A DNA stretch of 64,000 bases from positions 806,001 to 870,000 of the forward strand of contig JAKUDP010000012.1 of NCBI GenBank assembly GCA_022570795.1, read 5' to 3'. A model generated the notes under the pieces. It searched no databases, had not been told where the DNA came from, and was given only the letters and a program-made list of their open reading frames with translations. The DNA is from Sphaerulina vaccinii. Its lineage: Eukaryota > Ascomycota > Dothideomycetes > Mycosphaerellales > Mycosphaerellaceae. Position 1 is the stretch's first letter. Each line of letters begins with the position of its first letter. The translations under genes and the position numbers were made by a program. Below, piece by piece: positions 1 to 8,386 of the stretch.

Positions 1-28
1 CCTAGCCGAAGACTTGTATGCAGAATCA

Positions 29-262
29 TGGCGAGGCAGTCCACTTCTCTTGAGGATTTCCATGACTTCTCTCCTCTCTTGCGAACAGCCCTTCAGAGCC
101 CGAGGTTAGTTAAAGTCTGAGTGTCGAAGGATCTCGTCGGCAATAATTGGGCACACCTCCATGGTTTCTTGTGATATTGTCCCTCGCCTCTTTCTGTGAG
201 ATCGAGCTCCGCGACGGGCAATGCTATGTATCGCATTTGGTATTGCAATCTCATCATGTGGG
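29..262. repeat. Diverged repeat R, copy 1
   Basis: Three blocks share ordered anchors: a GGCGAGGC-like start, CAGCCCTTC, GCGACGGGC, and CTCATCATG at the far end. In this copy they lie near 30, 87, 211 and 250. On the minus strand the block is preceded by an apparent exon ending in a GTAAGT donor near 284, so the repeat looks like intron plus following exon of a decayed tandem gene family rather than a transposon. No terminal repeats or target duplication are visible. Confidence 0.55.
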
Positions 263-420
263 AAGATCAAAGAACGTGGGCAGACTTACCAAAATGCTGC
301 AAGCAGAGAATGTATGCTCGAGCTGTCGTTCCTGTTTCGCTCGTGTTAGTATATGAGCTTCAAGAGTATTGTTGATGTGCAGCGGACAGGGATGATGTTC
401 AGAAAGTGTTGCAGAGACCT

Positions 421-650
421 GGCAAGGCAGTCCTTCTCGAGCGTACGAAGACGTGTGCAGGACTTCAGGTATTCCCTCCTTTTCTGCGGACAGCCCTTCG
501 AAGCTCCGTTGGCTTCGTGTTGAGACAGAAGAATACTACATATTTATGTGTCCTAGCAGGCGTTCTGGATATAGCCTCGTCTTGACATGGAGCTTCGCGA
601 CGGGCAATGACGTGAGTCGCATGAGATTGTGCAGTTCTCATCATGTTGAT
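421..650. repeat. Diverged repeat R, copy 2
   Basis: Same anchor order as copies 1 and 3, with CAGCCCTTC near 490, GCGACGGGC near 597 and CTCATCATG near 637. On the minus strand it is preceded by an exon-like segment (686-795) ending in a GTAAGC donor at 685. Copies differ by many substitutions and small indels and all have stops in every frame, so this is probably dead sequence. Confidence 0.55.
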
Positions 651-685
651 AATGTGCTGGTGAGGTAAGGAAAGATGCTGCTTAC

Positions 686-795
686 AGGATATCTCGAACA
701 CTGTGCTTTGTGCTGGTGAGCGGCTGTTGTACACCTCCATGATACGTGCACTGACTCTGTCCATCACAGAGTACTTGCCTACTCAGGATTGTCGA
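686..795 (-). pseudogene. Second copy of the 3' exon of the small gene at 801-1115
   Basis: The minus strand encodes GKYSVMD followed by about 25 further codons, matching GKYSVMG in exon 2 of the neighbouring 87-aa model. At DNA level, CATCACAGAGTACTTGCC occurs near 762 and again near 893. The segment stays open to a GTAAGC donor at 685, after which repeat R copy 2 begins. No start codon or upstream exon was found, so I treat it as a partial tandem duplicate. It may instead show what the undamaged exon looked like. Function unknown. Confidence 0.35.
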
Positions 796-800
796 CCCAT

Positions 801-1115
801 TCACCAATGAAAGCAGTGACATCTCAGCAAGTCCAGAGAAATTTCTTGCCACCGTTGACCGAGAACATGAACAACACCCTCGCTGATCCTGCCCATCACA
901 GAGTACTTGCCCGTGCGCACAGAGGTGATCAAGTTCTGGATGAACTCCGTCTTGATGTTGATGACGACACTCTGCGCTTCATCAGTAAATGGTGCACGTA
1001 GTGGTCAATCAGGAGAACTTACGCTAGCGATCATCTTGTAGTGCTCAGGGTTGGCGGCAGCAAGTGCAGTCAGAGCGCCATCGTAGGTGACCTCCCACTG
1101 CGCAAGCAACGTCAT
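801..1115 (-). CDS. Small two-exon hypothetical protein, 87 aa
   Basis: Not a recognised family. Exon 1 is 1115-1023 (31 codons, ATG start). The intron is 1022-972 (51 nt, GTAAGT donor, CAG acceptor, phase 0). Exon 2 is 971-801 (56 codons plus TGA). The product begins MTLLAQWEVTYDGALTALAA and continues as a mostly helical, soluble-looking chain with no signal peptide, membrane segment or known motif. Clean splice signals with phase preserved are the main support. The 3' exon is partly duplicated just downstream (686-795), and diverged copies of the adjoining sequence recur at 29-262, 421-650 and 1441-1703, so this may be the only readable member of a decaying tandem family. It could also be a chance open model in dead DNA. 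Confidence 0.4.
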
Positions 1116-1440
1116 TGTCCATCCTCAATCCACACATCGTGCGCCGGCTCGTCCGAGTCTTTGTGAGAGAATGTATGGTCGGTGTCGGAGGACCGCTAGC
1201 CTTGGACTAGACCATCGTGGGCTTCTGCTGGAAGTTGGGAAATTGGTGCTGCGGAAGCGGCTCTGTCTTGACAATCAAGGCGCCTGGCTTGGTGTTTTCA
1301 ATCGTGATGGATCGCGATAGCGCTCCTGCTAATGAATGTGTTAGCAACTCTGATCTATCTCTTCGATTGCGTATAGAAGCGAGTGCAGGTAACTGATGTC
1401 AGATATAGGTCGGGCGCACTACGCAAAATAACGCAGAGTC

Positions 1441-1703
1441 GTGGCGAGGCGGTGTTGTGCGTCCAGATTCCAACCCGATAATCTGGAGAAGCACCCACGA
1501 CTTCCCTCCTCAGATACGGACAGCCCTTCGAAGTCCCGTTGGTAAGTGCTGAGCCTGGTGGCCTTGTTACGACTTTTTGTCACATTGCGGTCAACATTCT
1601 GGAGGTTTGCATCGTTGTGTGAATCCGCCTCTGTGTTATTCGGGACTTCGCGACGGGCGATGCCATGTTGTCGTATGAGGTATTGCAGTTCTCATCATGC
1701 AGT
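1441..1703. repeat. Diverged repeat R, copy 3
   Basis: Third copy, with CAGCCCTTC near 1520, GCGACGGGC near 1650 and CTCATCATG near 1690. On the minus strand it directly follows an exon-like segment (1738-1837) with a GTACGT donor. All three copies follow a minus-strand donor site at a similar distance, which supports one ancestral gene duplicated in tandem. Confidence 0.55.
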
Positions 1704-1737
1704 CGAGTTCAAGAGCAGGGAATCTCAGTACGTACCA

Positions 1738-1837
1738 ACTCCGATATCTCATCGAGGTCTCCGAAGAGGACGACCCAGCGGGCGACCGCCGCGGTCCGGA
1801 GCAGACGGCGGAGCTTGCGAAAGGGGGTCTTCGGCAT
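1738..1837 (-). other. Candidate first exon, basic N-terminus
   Basis: On the minus strand an ATG at 1837 opens about 34 codons starting MPKTPFRKLRRLLRT, followed by a consensus GTACGT donor. The peptide is arginine-rich. The downstream sequence is repeat R copy 3, and no convincing second exon could be assembled. A 172-codon ORF on the opposite strand (1665-2183) covers it. Neither is recognised. Confidence 0.25.
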
Positions 1838-2005
1838 GGTGGAAAATAATGCGAGGTTTTTAATATATGGTGCGGCGGAGGCGAATGGGGCGAGCGATGG
1901 TCGAAGATTGGATGTGGGTGAGATGGTTCCACTGGTGCAAAGAACGTGTTGTGGAGAGAGTTTGACTCTTGGTGAGAATTTATCGTCGTATCTGCTTGGC
2001 ACTAG

Positions 2006-2134
2006 TCATTTGATGGCCTTATCAGCCATGCGGTTGATACGAGGCAACGAAGCGCGGCTGATGACAACGGCGGTATTGACCTTACCCTGCGCCTTATCTT
2101 CCATGTTCTTGCGCCTCATCTGCTTGCGATGCTT
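2006..2134 (-). other. Open, lysine/arginine-rich C-terminal segment
   Basis: A minus-strand segment of 42 sense codons reads KHRKQMRRKNMEDKAQ and ends NRMADKAIK before TGA at 2008-2006. It is closed on its 5' side by TAG at 2137-2135, just after CQHSQR. If that TAG was once CAG, the frame would extend further. It looks like the tail of a small basic protein, but no family is recognised and the start is missing. Confidence 0.2.
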
Positions 2135-2830
2135 CTATCGCTGGGAGTGCTGGCACAGCAAGCAGACCTCAGCGGCACGATGAGACACACCTTTGTCCTG
2201 CCTAAACTATACCGTGAGAACCACTTCTCTCTACCAGCTGCGCTTGGTACAGACCGCTGACCATTTGTTGATCGTTGTCCCTCTTGAATCGTCGCCTCAT
2301 TGTAGCTACACGATCCAAGCGTCGAGCGTTCATCCTTCAAGATCAGTCTTAACGTGTGTGGCCGCAGACCTCGTCGATGTCTGCGCAAGCTGTTGAAGCT
2401 GGAGACTCGCGAAGGTACAGAGAGCTCGTTCATTACAGTGCGCTTGACTGCGAGTCGTTCTTCGCAGGCGTCGTTCCTATTACAATTGCTGTACCTCGCG
2501 CGCGAGGTGCAGGCTGTATCTGTAGAGTCAGTTCGTCCTTTTTACAGAGCCCTACAGTCGCGCGTCAAGCTGTAGCCGTATCACTGCTGTTGTCGCATTC
2601 ATCATCGTTGTAGAGTCGCTGGCCACCGCTGGCTCAGGCTCGCCTGCATGTCTCAGGACGGAAGCAGAACACCAAGCCGTTGCGTGCAGGGATCGCTGAG
2701 CTTTGCATGCGGGCGCTGCAGTCGAGATCTCTCGCGGCAACGGCAAGGCCGACTCAAGTTGAAGTTGTGCCCATGTCATCGCTGCACTCGAGTCGATCGT
2801 CCTCTTCGCTTCTACGGAGTCGGGGTTGGT

Positions 2831-3075
2831 CTGTGGCTCGGCGCTCACAATCCTGTTCATGAAGCGCGTCTCCAGAGGCTGCAGCCGACCGAGCCGTTGT
2901 GTTCGGGGACCCATGAACGTTCCATCCCCGTGCATCAAGCAGAGACTTGTCAGTGTAAAGCCTCCCTACTACCACTTCCATAGTCGCTAGATTCGTGCGG
3001 CATGATGAGAACCGTGAGATCGTGCTACTAGCCTATGTCGTGTCAGTGTCAGTGCTAGTGACTGGCGGTCGCGCG
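2831..3075. repeat. ~292-bp period repeat, unit 1
   Basis: GTGGCTCGGCGCTCA at 2831 recurs at 3123, and CCTCCCTACTACCA near 2960 recurs near 3250, with similar sequence between. The units are clearly diverged (substitutions and small indels) and carry no open frame worth noting. Confidence 0.6.
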
Positions 3076-3122
3076 CTAGATGTTGTTGCATGGCCGTGTC
3101 GCTGCAGCGTGAAGCATGATCA

Positions 3123-3350
3123 GTGGCTCGGCGCTCAGTATCCCTTTCGCAAAGCGCGTCTCGAGAGGTGGAAGTTCACCAAGCAATCGTGTTCGGCACC
3201 AGTTTGATATGCCATCCCTGAGCATCAGGCAGAGACGTGTCGATCTTAAGCCTCCCTACTACCATTTGCATAGTCGCTAGACTCGCGCTGCATGCGAGCG
3301 CGCATGAGAAATGCTGCTAGCCTACACCGTGTCAGAGCCAGTGACTTGCG
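3123..3350. repeat. ~292-bp period repeat, unit 2
   Basis: Second unit of the direct repeat. The GCTAGCCTA..GTGTCAG segment near 3325 matches that near 3027 in unit 1. Nothing suggests a terminal inverted repeat or a coding frame. Confidence 0.6.
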
Positions 3351-4098
3351 CTTGCGCAGTATCCCTTCGCGCATGAACTTGTTACTGCAGCCTCATACGG
3401 TCGACCTGCCTGCGACCTTGGCTTCCCCGTTGTCACAGAGAGACTGCATCAGCATACCGTCTTGAACAGCTAGGTCACGGATAGCGGTAGGCTCTTCACC
3501 ATCACAGCCTCGCTTCACCTATGCCTCCATAGTACTCGAGTCGTTTATCCCGTGAGCAGAGAGTCACCTGTCGGGGTCCTGCGCCGAAGTCAGCCGCGTA
3601 ATTCACTCGCTTCACTTCAGTCAGCTGCCGGTCGCACCTGAGCTTGAAATTAGTCCCGCGATCTGCCCGCTTGTGATCTTTTCCTCCAACACGAACGCCA
3701 CCCAAAAACAGCACCATCCGACCACAGACTCACCACCATCGAACAGTCCTGCATCGCATCATCGAAGCTCCATCATAACCAAAATCGTTGCCCTCCGCGC
3801 CTCGCCTGAATTCCGTGCTGCCAGAGACTGCCCTGCGCCCGTCAAAACAAAAGCACCACCATTCAGAGACACCACCACATGAACAGAAACTCACCAGATA
3901 TATACCACAACCCATCGAGCCTCCATCAACAGCAGTCCATACCGCGCACGACCAGCTCAGTGAAATACCTTTCCGCGCCTCCATTACAACATTGGACTAT
4001 TTTGCGCCACACCTCGACATCCTCAGACCTCACCAATCCTCGCTAAACAGCTTCATAACTTCCACATCACAGCTTAACAACCCTCCACCACTACAACA
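3351..4098. other. Intergenic region and probable 5' leader
   Basis: No gene is supported. From about 3670 to 4098 the plus strand becomes strongly C/A-rich and T-poor (many CACCA and CATC runs), as is common in fungal promoters and 5' leaders. This segment probably holds the transcription start and UTR of the gene starting at 4099. Confidence 0.5.
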
Positions 4099-5601
4099 AT
4101 GCCTGTCTTCTCCCTAGCTCCAGAAGCCGGCACCAGCGGTCGCACCATCAACACCAACGCCACGCAGCGCCCACTCGACCCCAATGCTGCCATCCAGAAG
4201 TTCATCAAGGACCTCGACTCACACGAGAAGCGCTATCAGGCGGATTGGAAGTATCTATGCGACGAACAGGAGGCCACTCTCAACAAGATGGAGGATGTCA
4301 GTCAAGAAGACTTCGAGAATTTGGAAACCATAGAGAGAGATTTGGCAGCTATCAGATTGCTTCGAGCAAAGCTGAGCAAGCTGTATGCCGAGGAGTCGCA
4401 CAACCAGGAGAAGCCGTGGGTTATTGGAGTGCGCGGAGACGAAGAGACCATATCTTGGGGATGGAATTTGCTTGAAGACGACTTCGAGACTTTGCTGAAT
4501 AATCCTTTGATTCTAGAGTGTGGAGAGGAGGTTGGCGGAGAGGCTGCGAAGGAGTTCCGTAAGGCCATGAAGGAGGTTCCGATCAAGAAGAAGCCTGCTG
4601 TCGTGAAGAAAGGTGGCTCTGGTAGAACCTTGAATGCAGGACCAATGGGAATGGCTAGAATGTTTGATGCTTCTCAGCTCAATGATCACTACGCCACTAG
4701 GCAGGGACATGATAAGGGTAGTGATGATGATGGAAGTGATGGAAGCTCTACCACAAATCCGAGCGTGGATTCCTTCTCTGAGAGACTTGCCAAGCACAAC
4801 AAGAAGGATGGTTCTCCAGGCGATACCATAGAGGTCGTTCAACGTAAGGAGCCAGAGAAAGATGTGGACGATGATTACCAGCCAATCTCCGCTCGACGAC
4901 CAAAGACCAAGCCAACGAGAGCACCACCAGCCGAGCGAAAGATTCTGTTGCAGCCGCGGAGAGAGACTGACGAGATGGTGCGTGGACTTTTCGCACTTCC
5001 AGTCCAGCCAGCACCAGGGGCACAAGTAGAGCCACCTCACCAGGAGGTCGTCGTCTCCGCTCAACGCACCTCACCAGGCCACCAGGAGCGCGACCAGACT
5101 TTCCCTCGCGAGGAAAGCTACCATACGGAGAGCAGCGACGGTCTCTTCGTGACCCAGCGACCACCACGCCGCCCTCGCTCGCCTCGTGCCCCCTCGCCGC
5201 CCTCGCCACCTCCCAGAGAGGCTCCCGCCCGCAGCCAATCCATGCGGGATGTTTTCTCTCCCCCGGCAATGGCGCCCTCCGCGGCCAGCAGACGAAGCCC
5301 GGCTCCTGAGCCAGAGGCTCGTCTCGGTCGCGGAGAGCGGGAGGTGGATGGCCCTCTCCTCGATCTGGATGAGACGCCGAACGTGATTTCTCTCCTCGGG
5401 GAGTCGGACCTTGGTGAGATAGTGAAGGAGCGAGCCTCCAACACTCCTCTGGCGGGTGCTCTTGGCGTCTTCGGGGGACCGATGAAGAAGATGAAGAAGG
5501 ACGAGGGTGGTGGTGGTGAGGAGGGGAAGTCCCTGGGCCGCGTAAAGTGGCCAGGGCAGAAGCCGGAGGGAGTGAGGAAGAAGAGCAGCAAGCGTAAGTA
5601 G
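4099..5601 (+). CDS. Conserved-looking coiled-coil protein of unknown function, 500 aa
   Basis: A single uninterrupted ATG frame (context ACAACAATGCC) gives 500 residues. Residues about 28-105 are highly charged with heptad spacing and read as a coiled coil. Residues 106-165 form a compact acidic/aromatic segment containing WVIGVRGDEE and WGWNLLEDDFE, the likeliest folded domain. From about 195 to 440 the chain is low complexity: acidic/Ser repeats, then Pro/Arg-rich stretches typical of disorder. The C-terminus is lysine-rich (ending KKSSKRK) and could be a nuclear localisation signal. I do not recognise the family. Coil plus disordered tail would fit a scaffold or nuclear adaptor, but that is a guess. 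The long minus-strand ORFs opposite it (4513-5739) are shadows of the Pro/Arg-rich part. Confidence 0.85.
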   Translation: MPVFSLAPEAGTSGRTINTNATQRPLDPNAAIQKFIKDLDSHEKRYQADWKYLCDEQEATLNKMEDVSQEDFENLETIERDLAAIRLLRAKLSKLYAEESHNQEKPWVIGVRGDEETISWGWNLLEDDFETLLNNPLILECGEEVGGEAAKEFRKAMKEVPIKKKPAVVKKGGSGRTLNAGPMGMARMFDASQLNDHYATRQGHDKGSDDDGSDGSSTTNPSVDSFSERLAKHNKKDGSPGDTIEVVQRKEPEKDVDDDYQPISARRPKTKPTRAPPAERKILLQPRRETDEMVRGLFALPVQPAPGAQVEPPHQEVVVSAQRTSPGHQERDQTFPREESYHTESSDGLFVTQRPPRRPRSPRAPSPPSPPPREAPARSQSMRDVFSPPAMAPSAASRRSPAPEPEARLGRGEREVDGPLLDLDETPNVISLLGESDLGEIVKERASNTPLAGALGVFGGPMKKMKKDEGGGGEEGKSLGRVKWPGQKPEGVRKKSSKRK

Positions 5602-5654
5602 GGAAACCGCACTTGCGCTTGCTGTCCTTCTGGGGAGGTGAGGAGGGTGTGCTT

Positions 5655-5679
<25 letters not shown>
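5655..5679. repeat. TG dinucleotide microsatellite
   Basis: About 12.5 units of TG, 50 bp past the stop codon of the preceding gene and probably in its 3' UTR. Confidence 0.95.
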
Positions 5680-5685
<6 letters not shown>

Positions 5686-5769
5686 CTTGTCGTGGGCGTT
5701 ATCGGCCTGGATAGATAGGCAGCAGGTGATATAAATCACCTATTCGCGAAAAGTACCTGTTTTGATCGT

Positions 5770-6150
5770 GTTTCGTGTGCCTCCCTGTGAATGTTGTGTC
5801 GGCCGTGCTGCGAAGGTTGCAGATGAGTCGCGATGAAGTTCCGGTTGCTTTCTGGAGATGCTAACGACCTGTGTAGGACATAGTCGTTTTGGCGTCACTA
5901 TTTGTGCTCCTCTCCGAGCTTGTGACATCCGCTATGCCACCTAGTTCGTAGGTGCGGTGCGATCGAATTTGGCATGCTGCTTGGAGATGCTAACGACCAG
6001 TGTATGACATAGTCGTTTTCTCATCACTTTCTGTGAGCCTCTCTGAGGCTGTGGCATAAACCATGGCGACAGATTCGTAGATGTGGCGCTGTAGATTTTT
6101 GAACGCAGCTTGGAGATGCTGACAACCCGTGTAGGACATAGCTGTTTTCC
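5770..6150. repeat. Three-unit 129-bp tandem repeat
   Basis: TGGAGATGCT starts at 5853, 5982 and 6111, an exact 129-bp period, each followed by a diverged ACGACC.GTGTAGGACATAGTCGTTTT-like block. The period is a multiple of three. On the minus strand one frame reads KTTMSYTGR (or KTAMSYTGC) and HLQ in each unit, but a TAG separates them in two of three units, so it is not a working gene. The block sits between the coiled-coil gene and ARC1. Confidence 0.8.
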
Positions 6151-6940
6151 AAGCGTTGATCGGACCGCTCATTGCGAGCGCCACGAGCGTCGCCCAGAAT
6201 CCCAAATACGTCCAGGTACGAAAGCGTAAGTAGGTACATCGAGGGCACGACTGGTGGGCTGTTGAACAGAAGACGGTATAAGGTCAGGTGCAGTGCACCT
6301 CGAAGTGGTTTGTGAGATAGCATGTCTGTATGCGCCAACGAACAGATTCGCAATCCGGTGCTGGAATCATCGAGATGGACTTGAACAGATTCCGAAGCGA
6401 TTCGTGTCTCTGTCTCTGAGCTTTTGACAAACCCTGCGGGAGCGAACGCGCAGACATGATGCAGACGGTCCTGAAGCTGATTGGAACGGCCTTGGCAGAT
6501 TCTCGGGAGCTTGCGTGACTGTCTCTGGTCCGCGAGGATAACTGCACTGCTCGGTCTCCAGACACAGTGTATACGATTTCCACCAGTATCGCGGAGCTGT
6601 ACTTCTTGAAAAGCGTAATGAGTGTTCGCCGCGACTCCTATCTTATGCAACAAGCATAGCCATGTCGAACCCGATCACCACATCTTGCGTACCTCATCCG
6701 ATGGCCTACGCAATATAGGAGTTCCTGGAACCCTGTCGATCGCCCTGACTGCATACCAGATGTCTGCTGCGACTGAAGTCTGAAGTCTGATGGCAAACTA
6801 AATTGGCTCCCTTGGTCTTGGTCTTATAGTGCGTCGGCGTCGGAGGTCGGGCCGAAACGGATTGCAGGGTTCACAAAAGTGCAATGACTCTGATCTTCAA
6901 ACTTCATTCAGTCATATCAACAACTTGCTATACTCCATAA
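6151..6940. other. Intergenic, no gene supported
   Basis: A 209-codon minus-strand frame (6024-6653) crosses this stretch, but it opens with TTG, has no recognisable domain and runs into the tandem repeat. The last 100 bases before 6941 probably belong to the ARC1 promoter and leader. Confidence 0.5.
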
Positions 6941-7042
6941 CACGTCGCCAAAGTGAAGAACTTCCGCCTGCTCGCAAGAGCTGTTCGTACTACCCGACTT
7001 CCATTGAGACCTCCAAACAGATACCACAGACGAATCGCAAAT
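6941..7042 (+). promoter_or_regulatory. In-frame, AUG-less N-terminal extension of ARC1
   Basis: The ARC1 frame is open upstream of its ATG back to a TAA at 6938-6940, with no ATG. The 30 codons from GTG 6953 read KNFRLLARAVRTTRLPLR and onward. They hold one Lys and eight Arg with no Asp or Glu, which resembles a mitochondrial presequence. GTG 6953 has A at -3; CTG 6968 is another candidate. Near-cognate starts that add mitochondrial presequences are known in yeast (GRS1, ALA1). Whether this one is used is inference. It may simply be 5' UTR. Confidence 0.35.
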
Positions 7043-8386
7043 ATGGTGGGACTACCTCTAGACAGCAAGGTCACGAGCCTCCTCGAATCGACATATCCAC
7101 AGGCAAAGGGAGCAGACAGTGACCCAGCCAAGCTTACTTCGGCAATCTTCACCACGATCGAGTACTCGCCAGCCGAAAAGACAGAGATTGAGCAATGGAC
7201 GACGACAGCAGCACATATCGCCGACTCCAGCGAAGACGCAGCCAAGACCGCTGAACGACTATCGCACCTCAACACACACCTCGCGACTCGCACGACAGTC
7301 CTCGGCAGTAAGCCCAGCGTGGCAGATGTCGCCCTCTACAGCAAGCTCGCACCCGTCGTCAAGACCTGGCCACCGGAGCAGCGAACAGGCGAGCAAGGAT
7401 ACCACCACATCACACGCTTCATCGATTTTGTGCAGAATGGAGAACTGTTTGGCCTGAAGCTGAGTGACAGCGACAAGGTCGACATCGATGCCGACAACGT
7501 AGTCTCACCTATCAAGCCAATTGATGCCAAAGCAGAAAAGGAGCGAAAGAAGAAGGAGAAGGCAGCGGCGGCCGCGGCAGGAGCAGATACCGCAGCAGCA
7601 GCTGGAGGCACAGTCACATCTGCTGCGAGTGAGTCCACAAAGCAGGCAGAGAATCAGAAACCAAAGGAGGAAAAGTCAAAAGACCTTGGCGACAAGGTAG
7701 GAGACGCTGTGGGCGCTGCAGTACCAGGCCAGAAGAAGGAGAAGCCAAAAAAGGAAAAGCAGCCCAAGCAACCCAAAGCTGCACCTGCACCAGACAAGCC
7801 TTTCGGTCCCGCTCTGATCGATCTGCGAGTAGGCCACATCCTAAAGGCAGAGCAACATCCAGACGCCGAGAAGCTGTTCGTCAGCACAATTGCCTGCGGA
7901 GATGCCCCCGGCACAGACAACACGTCCGAGTACGAAGGAAAGATCGTCCGCACAGTCTGCTCTGGTCTCAATGGCCTCATCCCACTGGCTGAGATGCAAA
8001 ATCGCAAGATCGTCGCAGTCTGCAACCTCAAGCCTGTCACCATGCGTGGCATCAAGTCCTCCGCCATGGTTCTCGCCGCTTCTCCCCGAGGTGACGATGA
8101 CCACGCTGGTCCAGTCGAACTCGTCAACGTTCCAGCTGATGCTGAAGCTGGAGAGCGTGTCTACTTCGAGGGCTTCGAGGGTGAACCTGATGCCGTTCTA
8201 AATCCAAAGAAGAAGGTGTGGGAGGACAACCAGGTTGGCTTCACTACTACTGCTGACAAGGTGGTCGCCTTTGAGCCTACCAAGGTGGAGAAGCTCAAGG
8301 ACAGTGGAAAGACTGCTGTTGCTAAGCTGCGCACGAAGCAGGGCGAGTGCACGGTCCCTACATTGATCAACGCCACCGTACGGTAG
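7043..8386 (+). CDS. ARC1: Arc1/AIMP1-type tRNA-binding cofactor of aminoacyl-tRNA synthetases
   Basis: 447 residues from the first in-frame ATG (7043, context AATATGG). Residues about 1-145 resemble the GST-like N-domain that docks methionyl- and glutamyl-tRNA synthetases in yeast Arc1p. Residues about 155-250 are a lysine/alanine-rich linker (AEKERKKKEK, then KKEKPKKEKQPKQPK) that binds tRNA non-specifically. From residue 252 (FGPALIDLRVGHI) to the end runs the EMAP-II/Trbp111-type OB-fold, with the family signatures HPDAEKLF, RTVCSGL and MRGIKSSAMVLAAS. The length suits a fungal Arc1. The protein should act in the cytosol, delivering tRNA to the synthetases. An Arg-rich AUG-less extension precedes it in frame, raising the possibility of a second, mitochondrial form. 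Assignment is firm; synthetase partners are inferred from the family. Confidence 0.92.
   Translation: MVGLPLDSKVTSLLESTYPQAKGADSDPAKLTSAIFTTIEYSPAEKTEIEQWTTTAAHIADSSEDAAKTAERLSHLNTHLATRTTVLGSKPSVADVALYSKLAPVVKTWPPEQRTGEQGYHHITRFIDFVQNGELFGLKLSDSDKVDIDADNVVSPIKPIDAKAEKERKKKEKAAAAAAGADTAAAAGGTVTSAASESTKQAENQKPKEEKSKDLGDKVGDAVGAAVPGQKKEKPKKEKQPKQPKAAPAPDKPFGPALIDLRVGHILKAEQHPDAEKLFVSTIACGDAPGTDNTSEYEGKIVRTVCSGLNGLIPLAEMQNRKIVAVCNLKPVTMRGIKSSAMVLAASPRGDDDHAGPVELVNVPADAEAGERVYFEGFEGEPDAVLNPKKKVWEDNQVGFTTTADKVVAFEPTKVEKLKDSGKTAVAKLRTKQGECTVPTLINATVR

Noticed and set aside
1665..2183. 172-codon plus-strand ORF with ATG
   Set aside because: No domain, low-complexity Arg/Ser content, and it overlaps repeat R and a better minus-strand exon candidate.
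4513..5739. Several long minus-strand ORFs (up to 222 codons) opposite the coiled-coil gene
   Set aside because: Arg/Ser/Pro-rich shadows of the sense low-complexity region; one even translates the TG microsatellite as a His/Thr run.
6024..6653. 209-codon minus-strand ORF
   Set aside because: Starts with TTG, no domain, runs into the 129-bp repeat in a different frame from the shared MSYTG pattern.
6953..7042. GTG at 6953 taken as a normal ARC1 start
   Set aside because: GTG is not a standard eukaryotic start; kept only as a hypothesis for a minor isoform.
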